Part shown: positions 21,914-32,059 of the stretch, in pieces
How the letters are laid out: every line of letters begins with the position of its first letter
How positions within the stretch are numbered: position 1 is the stretch's first letter
Assembly (NCBI GenBank): GCA_946803715.1
Contig: CAMPET010000014.1
Coordinates: forward strand, 365,012-420,402
Length of the DNA stretch: 55,391 nt
Reading direction: 5' to 3'
DNA from: Beroe ovata
Lineage: Eukaryota > Ctenophora > Nuda > Beroida > Beroidae
Notes under the pieces: model-generated
Databases searched by the model: none
What the model saw: the letters and a program-made list of their open reading frames with translations, nothing else
Told to the model about the DNA's origin: nothing
Translations under genes and position numbers: made by a program

Positions 21914-22437
21914 GCGAGTCAAGCCTGCTTATAGGCTCATCAGCTGCCTCAAATTTGAATGCATAAAGTAGTGTTGTACGAACAAGTTGAAATAAAATTG
22001 AGGCTCATCTATCTTATTCTTAAGCTCTGACAACACGATTCACTCTCGTAAATGTATGCTCTGTATATATGCTCTGTCTCAATATCATTAATATTGAGAC
22101 AGCTGTGAAAGATACCCGTCTTCAGGCACGACAGTCGATAAATGTTATAGAATTGGAAAAGCTTGTTTAAACACAATGGAAAGAATTGAGAAGCAGTTTC
22201 TAGAACTATCACATGTATATACTTCGCATGTTACACATACACACACCTACACACATACACACACACTCACACACACACACACACACATGCAAGCAATATC
22301 GTATTCGTATGTATAGTGAACATCAAAGTCGAGATTTACGGATAAAGTTTAACTTGCAGTATCTCAAATCAGTCTTACTGTTCTCGCTCGGTTTTTATCA
22401 TGTAGAATTTATACTCGTCCTATTTATAATCAAAGTT
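21914..22437. other. Intergenic, between divergent glycosyltransferase genes
   Basis: 524 bp shared by the start regions of the GT4 gene (minus) and the GT31 gene (plus). It contains a 10-bp-stem palindrome gtctcaatat-cat(ta)-atattgagac at 22077-22101 and a CA microsatellite at about 22234-22288. No coding exon was seen. Confidence 0.5.
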
Positions 22438-22529
22438 GTAGGATTTCACCCTACCCTTGCTGGCGGGATTTTATCCCTGGCAAGGGCGGAATGAAAATTG
22501 CGCGCACCGACGGTAGGGTAAAATCCTAC
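22438..22529. mobile_element. MITE, family member 2 (92 bp)
   Basis: Termini gtaggatttcaccctacc and ggtagggtaaaatcctac are inverted copies. The element is flanked on both sides by the exact 10-mer aatcaaagtt (22428-22437 and 22530-22539). It is the reverse-orientation relative of the element at 5106-5211, lacking a short central cggattgaatcaatccg block. It lies 75 bp before the likely GT31 start codon and supplies an in-frame upstream ATG at 22491. Confidence 0.8.
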
Positions 22530-22604
22530 AATCAAAGTTACCAAGAGATCCCTCTTTCACAACCAAATCCCCAGATGATATTGATACGCATCATTTTCTT
22601 CAAA

Positions 22605-23633
22605 ATGAAAAGGTGGAAGCTTGTTATCGGACTAGTGTTACTCAATCTCCTCATTTTACTTGGCAGACAGGAAACAACAACTCTGCTCAGCGCCTTCTTT
22701 CATATCGATAGCTCAATCAGAATTAAGGAAGCTGTCGAGCATACTGTTGTGAACGAACCAGAACATCAACCAATCCAGCACAGTGACAAAAACACCACGA
22801 CGATCTTCATTGTATTCGCCATCCTCTCAATGGACAATTCAAAGTGTAAAAAACTCCGAGAATCCATGAGAAGCAAATGGATAAATCACGAAAGTTGGCC
22901 TGACGCCAGCTTTGCGGGGAAAAGTAGGAAATACCTCACTTCTAGACTGATGTTCGTCATTGGCAAAGGGAGGAAACCCTTTTCCGAGAGTATCCGAGAG
23001 GAGGCATCTCAGAACAGTGACATGTACCTAGTTCCCGAGTTACAAGAGGGAGAGTCCATGCTCCGTTACAAAGTTATGTGGCTCATGAAGAAGAGTGTTG
23101 AACTCTACGATTACTCGTACCTTGTCAAGATTGATCACGACACCCTCATTGATCTGCCAGTTCTGATTCACGATCTCATGTCACGTGACAGACGCAGTTA
23201 TTTCGGCGGGAACTGTCACCTCAGTGTACCACACAGGATGGTGTTCAACGGGTTGGGAGAGTTCAATTACTGCCAGGGAGGGGGATACGTGCTGTCACGT
23301 GACGTGGTGGAACTCATTGCGGAGGAAGATCGTAGTCAGGAACACGTGGTTATCCATGCTGAGGATATCTATGTGGGGTGGCTGGTACACAACATCGAGA
23401 AGAGAACTAGGATGAATATCCGGCGGGTTGAGGAAAAGGGCCTCCGGGATTTCCCGCATTCGCGGGAAATATTTAAACAGAGGTATTGGTTTATGCACTG
23501 GATCAAAGACTATCAGACCATGGAAAACGTGTTTCAGTGTAGAATAGGGATGAATTTGGATAATTATGCGAAATGCCCTAAGTATGGTTATGATAAACAT
23601 TTGCAACAGTGTAAGTGCAATGTGGATAAATGA
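22605..23633 (+). CDS. GT31 (beta-1,3-galactosyltransferase-like) glycosyltransferase
   Basis: A single exon of 342 aa from the ATG at 22605 (A at -3), which directly precedes a type II signal anchor, KLVIGLVLLNLLILLG. The open frame runs back to 22491, but that ATG lies inside a transposon, so I prefer the inner start; 22575 is also possible. GT31 traits: KLRESMRSKW (family R..IR.TW), the metal site KIDHDT around residue 177 (DHD for the usual DDD/DVD), FGGNC, the GGGYVLSRDVV block and EDIYVGW. The family adds Gal, GlcNAc or GalNAc in beta-1,3 linkage in the Golgi. Low overall similarity to named members prevents choosing the sugar. It is intronless, unlike its neighbours. Confidence 0.85.
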   Translation: MKRWKLVIGLVLLNLLILLGRQETTTLLSAFFHIDSSIRIKEAVEHTVVNEPEHQPIQHSDKNTTTIFIVFAILSMDNSKCKKLRESMRSKWINHESWPDASFAGKSRKYLTSRLMFVIGKGRKPFSESIREEASQNSDMYLVPELQEGESMLRYKVMWLMKKSVELYDYSYLVKIDHDTLIDLPVLIHDLMSRDRRSYFGGNCHLSVPHRMVFNGLGEFNYCQGGGYVLSRDVVELIAEEDRSQEHVVIHAEDIYVGWLVHNIEKRTRMNIRRVEEKGLRDFPHSREIFKQRYWFMHWIKDYQTMENVFQCRIGMNLDNYAKCPKYGYDKHLQQCKCNVDK

Positions 23634-24395
23634 TGATTTTCTTCGTACTTATTTCAAAAGCTTTTCGCCGTTGCCATAATATTCTCTGATTTACTTCAAG
23701 CTATAACATAGTTGTCTATACATTCTACAGTTTCAAACTGCAGTATAATATGTAGCATGTGATTTCGTACCACAATAAAGCTCAGTATCCCAATCAAGTA
23801 TATCCACACCGTTCATCAATAATGAAGGCGGACTTCTTAATCTTACCTGCCGTTTTCTGCACGTGGTCTATAGTTGAAGTTGCTCTACATTTCTGCTCTC
23901 ATTGTCGTTAGCCTGTCATTACTGGGCCAAACGACTGGTCATGATTCGCTCTCGGTAGCTGTTCTCAAGCTGTCATTTTCATATGCTATGAGGGGTATGG
24001 GGAATGAGATAGGGAAGTATGCTGATCCATGCGGATTGGCAACTAAAAAAAGTTTAGAAAGTATTTAGGATCGTCAGATCAAATCATGATAACATAAAGA
24101 GAATCATTGCAGCAAGAAAACCTCGGAGTATATATGAAATTCCCATTTTCAAACAATTAAAAAATACATGAACCAGATATAAACCAGATATACATAAACC
24201 AGATATAAGCACATATCTGGATATATTGAAAATTCAATCGAAAAACAGTCTAGAATTTCAAAAAACATAGAAGTATCAGCTCCTCGAATTTCATGCAGTT
24301 TTGTAAATGTAATCCGAGTATGAAAATTCAACTCGTCCGTGTTCCCAATTATTTTTTATACTGCACTTTTGTTTACTTATGTTTGCCTGAATATC
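23634..24395. other. GT31 3' flank and HVCN1 upstream region
   Basis: 762 bp. A short frame at 23822-23911 (MKADFLILPAVFCTW...) and an overlapping hydrophobic frame after ctatag at 23873 look like chance. A triplicated accagatata motif lies at 24172-24210. No supported gene. Confidence 0.45.
23774..23779 (+). terminator. AATAAA polyadenylation signal of GT31 gene
   Basis: A perfect AATAAA 141 bases after the GT31 stop codon, in ccacaataaagctcag. This is the only canonical signal in that 3' flank before the next gene. Confidence 0.55.
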
Positions 24396-25582
24396 ATGCA
24401 GTCTAATAGTGGGGCATCGTTTTCGAAGGGCACAAAGGAGGAGAGAGTCAATATCAGTGAGCATGCTGCGGAGGTCGGAGAGGAAGCTTTAGAGAACAGA
24501 AACGATAATTCATGGTGTGTGTGTGTGTGTGTACCGATAACATCTCAGGTGGGGCAGTGTACACGCGCATCTGGAGGAAACACTGGAAAATCACGGTTTT
24601 CACGTGGTGATACTTATCTTGGTGATAGTCGATGTATTCATAGTTTTCGCGCAGCTACTCGTTGATCACTCAATAATTAGTGAGTACACGTGCTGAGTGT
24701 TGACTTGGTGACCATTGATGGTTACTGAGTGGAAACTAGCATGACATCTAAACTGTCCAGTCGAGTATAAAACAGTTTGTTCGTTCACTAACGTTAGATT
24801 GCTATTAGCTACAAGCAGCCTATGCGACCCCTCAAAAATATCACCATGACAACTATCACCATGACAATTGTCACCATGACAATTGTCACCATGACAATCG
24901 TCACCATGGCGATATCTAATCAGAAGTACATGACGAGGAGGTGAAGGAAAAGATAGAACATGCACTACACACAACGAGTATCGCTATTCTGGCGATATTC
25001 CTCTGTGAGGTTTGTGACTCGTACTATAGAGTGTGCTTCATGCTTTCATACTAGGATTTCATTCTTTAATTCTCATTATCGCATACAGTATAATAGTGGT
25101 GGAGGAGTGTGCCACTCCTCATCATGATATGCCTGACCACGCCCTTTTTCGCAGCTGATAATAAAACTGTACGTGTATCGGGAGAGTTTTTTCAAGAAAT
25201 ATTGTGAACTATTTGACGGGGTGGTCGTTGTCATTTCTTTCATCCTGGACATCATACCAACTCTAGCAACCACAGAGGCAGAACTCATCATTGTTGCTCG
25301 GCTTTGGAGAGTTGCCAGAATTGTTAACGGTAAGCAAGGGTGTGAAACTACCCCGGAAGTTTGGCTGAACAGTATATCTATAGGAGGATGGCACTTTTCA
25401 GCATTGTCCACTATTTCTTCTTCTAATCAACTGTACCTAAGTATTTCCTCTTCACAGGAATTATTCTGACAATGAACACCACAAAAGAAGAGGAGATACA
25501 GAATCTGCAAAAGAAAATTGAGGTGCTGGAAAGGGAGAATGAAAATCTGAGAGTCCAGCTGAAGGAACTATCTGCTGATTAA
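24396..25582 (+). CDS. HVCN1: Voltage-gated proton channel Hv1
   Basis: Five exons: 24396-24514, 24549-24679, 24924-25009, 25155-25329 and 25458-25582 (636 nt, 211 aa), all phases consistent. Only the voltage-sensor domain is present, with no pore. S1 is FHVVILILVIVDVFIVFAQLL, and Asp68 sits at the position of human Asp112, the selectivity residue. S2 is HTTSIAILAIFLCEIIIKLYV. S3 is LFDGVVVVISFILDI, with Asp133 and Asp144. S4 has three arginines at spacing three, ARLWRVARIVNG (R161, R164, R167), identical in pattern to human Hv1. The C-terminus (about 178-209) is a heptad-rich coiled coil that would make the dimer. It extrudes protons across the plasma or phagosomal membrane. The first donor lies inside a GT microsatellite. 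Confidence 0.95.
24841..24913. repeat. 15-bp minisatellite in HVCN1 intron 2
   Basis: About five copies of tcaccatgacaattg, the last ones slightly changed (caatcg, catggcg). It lies just before the acceptor of HVCN1 exon 3. Confidence 0.85.
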
Positions 25583-26099
25583 CTCGCTTGAGTTGATAGC
25601 TAATGATCCATATTTAAATTTATGGCTAACGGGTGTCATACAGGATTCACTATAGCCTTGGACATAGCTTCCTTACACCATAATTTAGTAACAGGAGGAG
25701 CATTCGTCAATATTTGTCACGTGATACCTATGCATTCTCTATTCAAGTAGTCAGTTGTACATGATATTAAACATGGTGGTTTAAATATGGAGTGCAAGTT
25801 TTGGAGATGACACCAGACGTGGAAGCCTGATTTTAGTGATCGAGAATCCCTGGAATTGTGATGACTAACATTCGCAGATTTTTCAGATATATAGGCAACG
25901 ATTTTGCTCATTTTTCTAATAGCATTATATCAACAACACCGCTACGGTCGGCGTAGCAACCCTCTGCTAGATATGGTCGATTGGGTCTAATTTCCTGCTC
26001 ATAGTGGTATTTGACCTCAGTTCAACGTTATCAAGTCAAAGATCCGGTGCAATAATCGATTTCTTCGAATCCCCTTATTTCTGGGTAGAGATGGGTTCT

Positions 26100-27605
26100 G
26101 TAGCAAGTTGGTGTTTTATTGACTCCAACCTTGAAGACGCCTCCAAATGGATGAATGGGGGCGTCACCTTGACGGAAATTTACCACATCAAATATTGAAT
26201 ATATTGTGCTGCATTATATCGCTAACAATTGAAATGTTCCAAGAATCCTTGGCTAACTTCTCTAAATTCACATTTCTTCAAGTGAAACACCAAGTTACTG
26301 TTTGACTCACGCCGAAATGCGTCGTTTGGACGATATGTGCATTGTGCACTATACAGATTAACGAATGTCAAAAAACAGTGCATGCATAATCTTTAAGTGC
26401 TTATCTGGAGGAATCGCCGAATTGCTACGAAGTGCTCTTTTATAAAACCTTCGTTCCAAATAAAAATGCTTATGTGAAATGAACGTCATGTGTTAGTGTA
26501 GCTTAAGCTATTGTTTTACAATTACGTCCTGTTGTTGTGTCCAATGGTTAGTGTATCAAGTCTACTTGATACACTTGATGACGGGTTTTCCAGTTCCCCC
26601 AGTTGCATAATGAACCACTATCTGCAAAGTTCAAAGAGCCTTGTCACGTAGCGACGCGTCAGGACACTAGGGCACTACGTAGGGCACTCAGGGCACTACG
26701 TTAGGGCACGCAGGGCACTGACGTAGTGCCCTAACGCAATGCACTAATATAGTGCTTTATGTACTGATCTAGTGCCCTGAGTGCCCTAATGTAGTGCCCA
26801 AATGTTGTGCCCCAATGTAGTGCCCTGTGCACTGATGTAGTGCCCTGGCCTGAGTGCCCTGACGTAGGGCCCTGAGTGCCCTAACGTAGTGCCCTGTACC
26901 CTAACGTAGTGCCCTGTACCCTGACGTAGTGCCCTGAGTGCCTTTACGTATAACTATATGGATCAAGTGACCTAAGAACCAATGTATGAATGTACCATTT
27001 AACAGCCATAGCTGTGAATGTGATGTAGAATACACCATTTCTCTTGAGGAGTTGTACTATTGGTGTCACCTGATCACTATCAGCTTCCCTCCCTTAAACA
27101 GAACACTTTTACAATTTACAGTGAATTGACTCGAATCTTGTTGTTGATTTTATATTTCTACTGATTTTGCTACGCGAGTAAAAATTTTAAGGAAATGCGA
27201 GGCGCGATCGACCATGACGTCCTGTGTGACGTGACACGCGACGTCACGACTAGTTCAAGTTGGCGTCTGAAATGTCGTAAAACAACGGAGCGCCGTAGCG
27301 CCCGCGGAGTATTTGGATCACGCAACGTGGGAACAAAAGTTCGTGTTCTTTGACTCCAACCTTGAAGACGCCCACTTATGGATAAATGGGGGCGTCACCA
27401 TGACAAAAATCTACCACATCAAATATTGAAAATTTGCTGCTAACAATGGAGAGAATAACTGTGTTCGGTCTAAACTTACACAGGTGATCATAGCGGGGAT
27501 AATCAAAGCGCATTGAGTTTGATTTCGAAATGATTCAAGAATCCTTGGCTAAGTTCTCTAAATTCACATTTCTTCAAGTGAAACACCAAGTTACTGCTTG
27601 ACTCA
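26100..27605 (+). repeat. Duplicated fragment with conserved reading frame
   Basis: Copy 1 (26121-26310) and copy 2 (27352-27605) share gactccaaccttgaagacgcc, ggcgtcacc and taccacatcaaatattga. Read in frame, they end in DSNLEDASKWMNGGVTLTEI-YHIKY-stop and DSNLEDAHLWINGGVTMTKI-YHIKY-stop. A second shared block, aatccttggcta and cacatttcttcaagtgaaac, follows 30-100 bases after each stop. Several changes are conservative at the protein level. The family is unknown to me. This may be the last exon of a duplicated gene, or its relics. Confidence 0.5.
26655..26950. repeat. Minisatellite with inverted halves, unit around acgtagtgccct
   Basis: The left part (to about 26717) carries agggcactacgt-type units, and the right part carries the reverse complement acgtagtgccct, repeated about a dozen times with gagtgccctaa or gtaccctaa spacers. 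The junction at about 26718-26730 is therefore a centre of symmetry and the array can fold on itself. Confidence 0.75.
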
Positions 27606-27844
27606 GTTAGCTTGTTAGCTTTAGTGAGACTTAGTACTTAAACTTAGTGAAACATCAAGTAAGATAATCAATCACCATTCACCATGATGTTTTGTGGAAT
27701 TGTCGATGATTCATTCCCAATCGATATCCCCTAGTCTTGCGCGATGATCGGATAATGAACATTTTACAACGAATTTGCTATTACTGACGGTAATATAGAA
27801 TTAGCTCGTGGCTGATATATCCAGTGTAGTAAAATGTGTTATTA

Positions 27845-28090
27845 TGGTTGTTTTACCACACTTTTCGTATTATGTCACACTTGTTCATATAATGTCACAC
27901 TATTTCCGTATTATGTCACACTTGTTTCATATCACACTTTTTTCATATCTGTCACACTTTTTTCATAGTATGCCACACTATTTTCGTATTATGTCACACT
28001 TTTTTAATATCATGTCACACTTTTTCCATATCATGTTACACTTTTCTCGTATTATGAAACACTTTTTTCATATTATGTCACACTTTTTCC
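27845..28090. repeat. Minisatellite, unit about 18-21 bp (tatgtcacacttttttcata)
   Basis: About twelve degenerate copies of tatgtcacactttt(tt)cata. The open frame through it gives a periodic HIMSHFFHIM pattern that simply reflects the repeat and is not a protein. Confidence 0.85.
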
Positions 28091-28147
28091 GTCTCGAAAC
28101 CCGGTCAATAATATCGTTACTTAACTCGAAAGTTGAGATACCATCAT

Positions 28148-28267
28148 GTTTTCAACCCGGGCTTCGCCCTCGGTGAAAACTACCCGTTACTCAACTCAGT
28201 CTTCGGCTTCGGTGAATAATGAGATATATGCCACTCGTTTCGCTCGGGGCATATATCGTGTTATCTC
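28148..28267. repeat. Series of hairpins with ttcg-rich loops
   Basis: Three consecutive inverted repeats. 28148-28180 pairs gttttca with tgaaaac around a cccgggcttcgccctcgg core. About 28190-28222 pairs ctca with gag around cagtcttcggcttcgg. 28221-28267 pairs gagatatatgcc with ggcatatatc around actcgtttcgctcg. All loops share (c/t)ttcg(c/g)-tcgg. A compound foldback element is the simplest explanation. Confidence 0.55.
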
Positions 28268-28386
28268 ACACTTTCTCGTTAAATAGCTATATATTATTGC
28301 CGGTAAGAGCTATTATATTGTCAGGCGAATTAGAAGAGCTTTAGTTGGTAAGTTTATTAGCATTGCATAGAGGCAAGTATTACACA

Positions 28387-29716
28387 ATGACTTCAGCTCA
28401 TGAATTCAGGATGATCTTCCTTATTCTACTGCTATGGACTGTCATGGAGGAGGGAGCTGCCGACCACGTCTATGTTGAAAGTGTCGGTGCCTGTCGAACC
28501 GAAACTGATGGTTTAGCTGGAATGATAAACTTCAAGGACCTCGACTGTGTGGAGAGGTGCGATGCTGATGAGACATGCACTGGTTACATCATGACGGATG
28601 AGTGGTGTGAACAATATTACAATGAGTTTGTCACTGGAGATGGCAGGACTGAATATACCTGCATGACTAAAACTGAAGGTAAATGCACACCATTGTGCTG
28701 TACAGTGCACACTTTCATTGGATTACGCTTACATAATAAGAACTCGTCCCATGCACAAAAAATATGAAGACTCAAACAACTGCAAAATATCATGAGAGGG
28801 GGTTGACAGATTCTTATTCTGAACAAATTACACTGCATTTGGCATGGGGGATGTGTAAAATGCAGTGTAACCAGTTAAACTTAAATTATGAAAGGGTATT
28901 GGAAAGAGATACTTTGACTTTCGACAAACATGACTGCTTTAAGGTGTTTGACTATGAGTCCTGAACATAATATCTGATCAATTCCAGTTCCAGTAGATTA
29001 CATTTACGTTTACACTGAAAGTGTCGGTGCCTGTCGAACCGAAACTGATGGTTTAGCTGGAATGATAAATTTCAAGGACCTCGACTGTGAGGAGAGGTGC
29101 GATGCTGATGAGACATGCACTGGTTACATCATGACGGATGAGTGGTGTGAACAATATTACAATGAGTTTGTCACTGGAGATGGCAGGACTGAATATACCT
29201 GCATGACTAAAACTAAAGGTAAATGCTAAACGCACACCACTGTTCTGCACAACGTGCACACTTTCATTGGATTACATAAAAAGAACTCGTCCCATGCACA
29301 AAAACTTTTCATTACACAATTCCATCAGCATTGTATGAATAGAAGTTTCTGTTTTAGAGAGAAGAGAAAAAGAGGACGAAGATGAGCCAAAGGACCGTTT
29401 GGTTGCAAAGGTCAAAAATCCAAATACCAAATGTAAGGCAAAAGGCGGAAAGTGCGTATTGAAATTCCCCCTAAGTCATGAAAGTGGAAAAAAAGTTAAA
29501 AATTCCTCGTTCGATGCACTTCAAATATGCAAAATCGGAGACAGCGGAGAAAAGGAAGATTGCGAGAAGGCGGTATTCAAGAAGGGTGCTGCGAAACGGA
29601 GTATCGGAGGAAAGAAGGGGGTTCCGCTCTCCGCCGCTGGAGAATACATTCTGAAGATCAAGTCTGAGGGGGAGTTGTACTTTTCTGAGTCAGTTATTGA
29701 GTTAACTGTCAATTAA
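28387..29716 (+). CDS. Secreted cysteine-rich protein with duplicated exon
   Basis: Exons 28387-28678, 28988-29218 and 29358-29716 (882 nt, 293 aa). The ATG at 28387 (MTSAHEFRM) or the one at 28411 starts a signal peptide (MIFLILLLWTVMEEGAA). Exons 1 and 2 each encode nearly the same roughly 65-residue six-cysteine unit: GACRTETDG, MINFKDLDC, ERCDADETCTGYIM, DEWCEQYY, EYTCMTKT. The third exon adds an acidic linker and a basic, Lys/Gly-rich domain (VAKVKNPNTKCKAKGG ... YILKIKSEGELYFSESVIEL) that may be a beta-sandwich. Exon 2 is 231 nt in phase 1-1, so it can be skipped without changing frame. The cysteine spacing is loosely like PAN/apple or other small extracellular modules, but I do not recognise the family. 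The function is unknown; export from the cell is likely. Confidence 0.7.
28475..29305 (+). repeat. 290-bp direct duplication (exon plus intron start)
   Basis: 28475-28765 and 29015-29305 are near-identical in the exon part and somewhat diverged in the following intron, which shares tttcattggattac and aagaactcgtcccatgcaca. The copies are 540 bp apart and generated exon 2 of the secreted-protein gene. No N lies between them, so a haplotype join is less likely here. Confidence 0.8.
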
Positions 29717-30339
29717 CTCCATATATAAAGATGGGAAATACAACTGCCTCGTCTGAAGGGTGGTAAAAACTTTTACTCATAGATACACCGATACAGTTAG
29801 AATTTTATCTTAATGTCTTAATAACTTGATCATGATGAATTGTGAAAATCAGCAATCTCATTTAACATGTCTAAATTGATGCGATTGAGTTTATTCCCTC
29901 CCCATCACCTTTTCTGTTTCACAAAAAGGCATTGGAGAAGAAATGGTTGACCCCCCCNATATATATTGGTACTGCCTTATATGGGATTGAAAAGGAATCA
30001 GTAATTCCGATTCACATTGCATAACAGAACAACCAAATACTGCAGACAGAACAAACTTTATCAAAGCTGGCGGAAAATTCCCAATTTAGATAACCCTTGA
30101 CGGTGACTTCAACAACAAACATGTCTGTAAGACGTTGAAAAGCGGACCTTAAGCCAACTTTAATAACTATTGAGGCGGTAATCACTATCAGTATAAGTCA
30201 AGAAATAAGCGGTTGTTGGTAACTATTTCAGAACCTAAGACCCTGGGACCAAATACCAATATCCTGATTGACATTCTGATATACACCATCAACCTTACAC
30301 AAGATCCTCTGATACACACAAATTCAGTTGCAACCATCA
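29717..30339. other. Convergent intergenic stretch with N at 29958
   Basis: The gap between two genes that converge (secreted protein on plus, KMT5A on minus). It contains an assembly gap after a C-run (29951-29957). A plus-strand open stretch after tttcag at about 30231 (PKTLGPNTNILIDILIYTIN...) runs to 30371 and overlaps the KMT5A end. It has no family support. Confidence 0.45.
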
Positions 30340-31792
30340 CTAATGTGCTAACCAGGGATGTGACTCGATGATATCTTTGCTCCGTTCACCATAGTCATAG
30401 CACAGTTCAGTATCAGGAGGAATGTCTACCTTGGCAATCAGGATAAGAACTGGTTTGTTAGAGATGTTTACCAACTTGCTCTCCACGTTACCATGAACAG
30501 AGTGGTTGAGGAGTCGACCGTAACTGCCGTCCTCTGCCGTACCATCCACGCTGATATGGAAATTGGAAATCAACTTAAGTTACTGCACGGCTACAACTAC
30601 GTCAGGAATTTCAGTCATCCGTTCGTTGTCTCTTATATATAACACCAGGAAAACTTATCACTAAACGGACAAATACTCACCAATACTTTTTGTTCTTAAA
30701 CACGAAGTAGTACATGTAACAGCCGTATTTCTCTGGTTCCAGCGCATACCTCTCCTCCCTTTTCTTAGCCTCAGAGTGCGGCAGTAGGGTCCCGGAGTAC
30801 TCCACTATAAACTCCTTGCGCGAGAAGGGCCGAGTTGTGAAGACACCCCGCCCTTTTCCCTCTATTAGCCGTATCTGCGTGAAATGATAGGACCACTTTT
30901 CAGAGAATATATCATCTGTTCTTACCAATTTCGAAACATACACGGCCATGTTTAAAACACGGCTATGTTCTGGTTCAAATGACTGGATATCTAAATTGGG
31001 GTAAATTATACAGCCGTACTTCGAGCCCGTCAGTACTTTTGTTGAGGATCTTCTCTTTCAAGTCCTCATATTCCAAATCCTTTATCTTGGATTGGGGCTG
31101 ACGTTTGCTCCTTCGAACCGGGTAGAAGTCCGTAAGCTTCTGACATCTGAAAAAGTTGAGAGAATCACTGTATAAGTTGAATGATGGAACTAGGTGATCC
31201 ACATTGAAGAATCATCAATCTCTAGATTTCATCTCGTGGCATGACATACTTGTTATCTTTCTCGTCATCCTCCTTCTTCACTGACTGCTTCTTCACTCCT
31301 CTGGTCGACCTTAGGGGGCGATTCCCTGATTTTGATTCAGGTCTGGATAAGGGTTGCTGAGTGATGGGTTTTGAAGGTAGTTGCTGAGTCGTGTGTTTTG
31401 TGGATTCAGGAGCTGATATCGGTTTGGTATCTTCCTGATGACTTTTTGGCGGATTATGTTCGATGTTAGGATCTCTCTTCAGTATGGTGATTCTGGGTGT
31501 TGGGCGGGTAGTGGCTTGTGGCGCCTCTTGCGGCTCCTCTTTTACACTTTTCTCTGTAGATATTGGAATTATAATGTCTTAAAAATGATCGACAGAATGA
31601 CAAGCACAGAGTACGGTAGTCAGACATGACATTCTACAAACCTCTTAATTTATTCCTGGCCAGTTCGTTTTCTTTAATCCCAGTAACTGCGTTCTTGTTG
31701 CTGAGATTTCGGCCATATTTTGACTTTCTGACCACACCATCAAGCGTCTGCTGTTTGAGTGTGCTGGGAGACACAGGACTCTTGTCTATCAT
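30340..31792 (-). CDS. KMT5A: Histone H4 Lys20 monomethyltransferase (SET8/PR-Set7)
   Basis: Five exons: 31792-31642, 31553-31250, 31146-31020, 30874-30681 and 30550-30340 (987 nt, 328 aa). The first 150 residues are basic and low-complexity. Then CQKLTDFYPVRRSKR matches the conserved LTDFYPVRRS segment of KMT5A. The SET domain (about 195-322) has IEGKGRGVF, FIVEYSG, AKKREERYA, GCYMYYF, YCVDGTAEDG, GRLLNHS (the NHS cofactor motif, 274-276), LILIA and LCYDYGERS, and ends in the family hallmark HPWLAH. The enzyme monomethylates nucleosomal H4K20 for chromosome condensation and S-phase control. The intron splitting YC|VDG is positioned with exact phase. An AG lies a few bases before the ATG, so a 5' exon may exist. 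Confidence 0.95.
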
Positions 31793-32059
31793 CCTACCTA
31801 TAAATGAGAATTAATGAAAAGGCGTATAGGAAAGAGCAAAATTTTGAAAGGAATCCCTCCGTATGATCTTATTATAACCGAGAACTGAGAATATTCGCCC
31901 ACTGAAAGCCAAAAATGAATGACAAGATAAGAAAAGTTGATAAAACAAGATAACAGACAATTGAAATTAATAAAACTGTGAACAAACATCCTGCTTTGAG
32001 GAACCAAGAAAGAAACAAACTTGTCATAACTAACCGTAACATATAACGGAGATTGTGGG

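Larger units (their letters stand above)
25583..28386. other. Intergenic, repeat-rich, no complete gene recognised
   Basis: 2.8 kb after HVCN1. It contains two copies of an orphan coding-like fragment (26121-26310 and 27352-27605), a 12-24 bp inverted minisatellite (about 26655-26950), a 20-bp minisatellite (about 27845-28090) and a run of hairpins (28148-28267), each described separately. A CpG-rich stretch lies at about 27195-27310. No exon of a known family was found. Confidence 0.6.

Noticed and set aside
23822-24068. Short hydrophobic frames resembling a signal peptide
   Set aside because: One starts with TTG, not ATG, the other is 29 codons; no splice partner or family match.
27808-28176. 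122-residue frame with periodic HIMSHFFHIM pattern
   Set aside because: The periodicity equals the minisatellite unit; it is a repeat artefact.
30231-30371. Plus-strand open stretch after a tttcag acceptor
   Set aside because: It overlaps the KMT5A 3' end, has no convincing upstream exon and no recognisable similarity.
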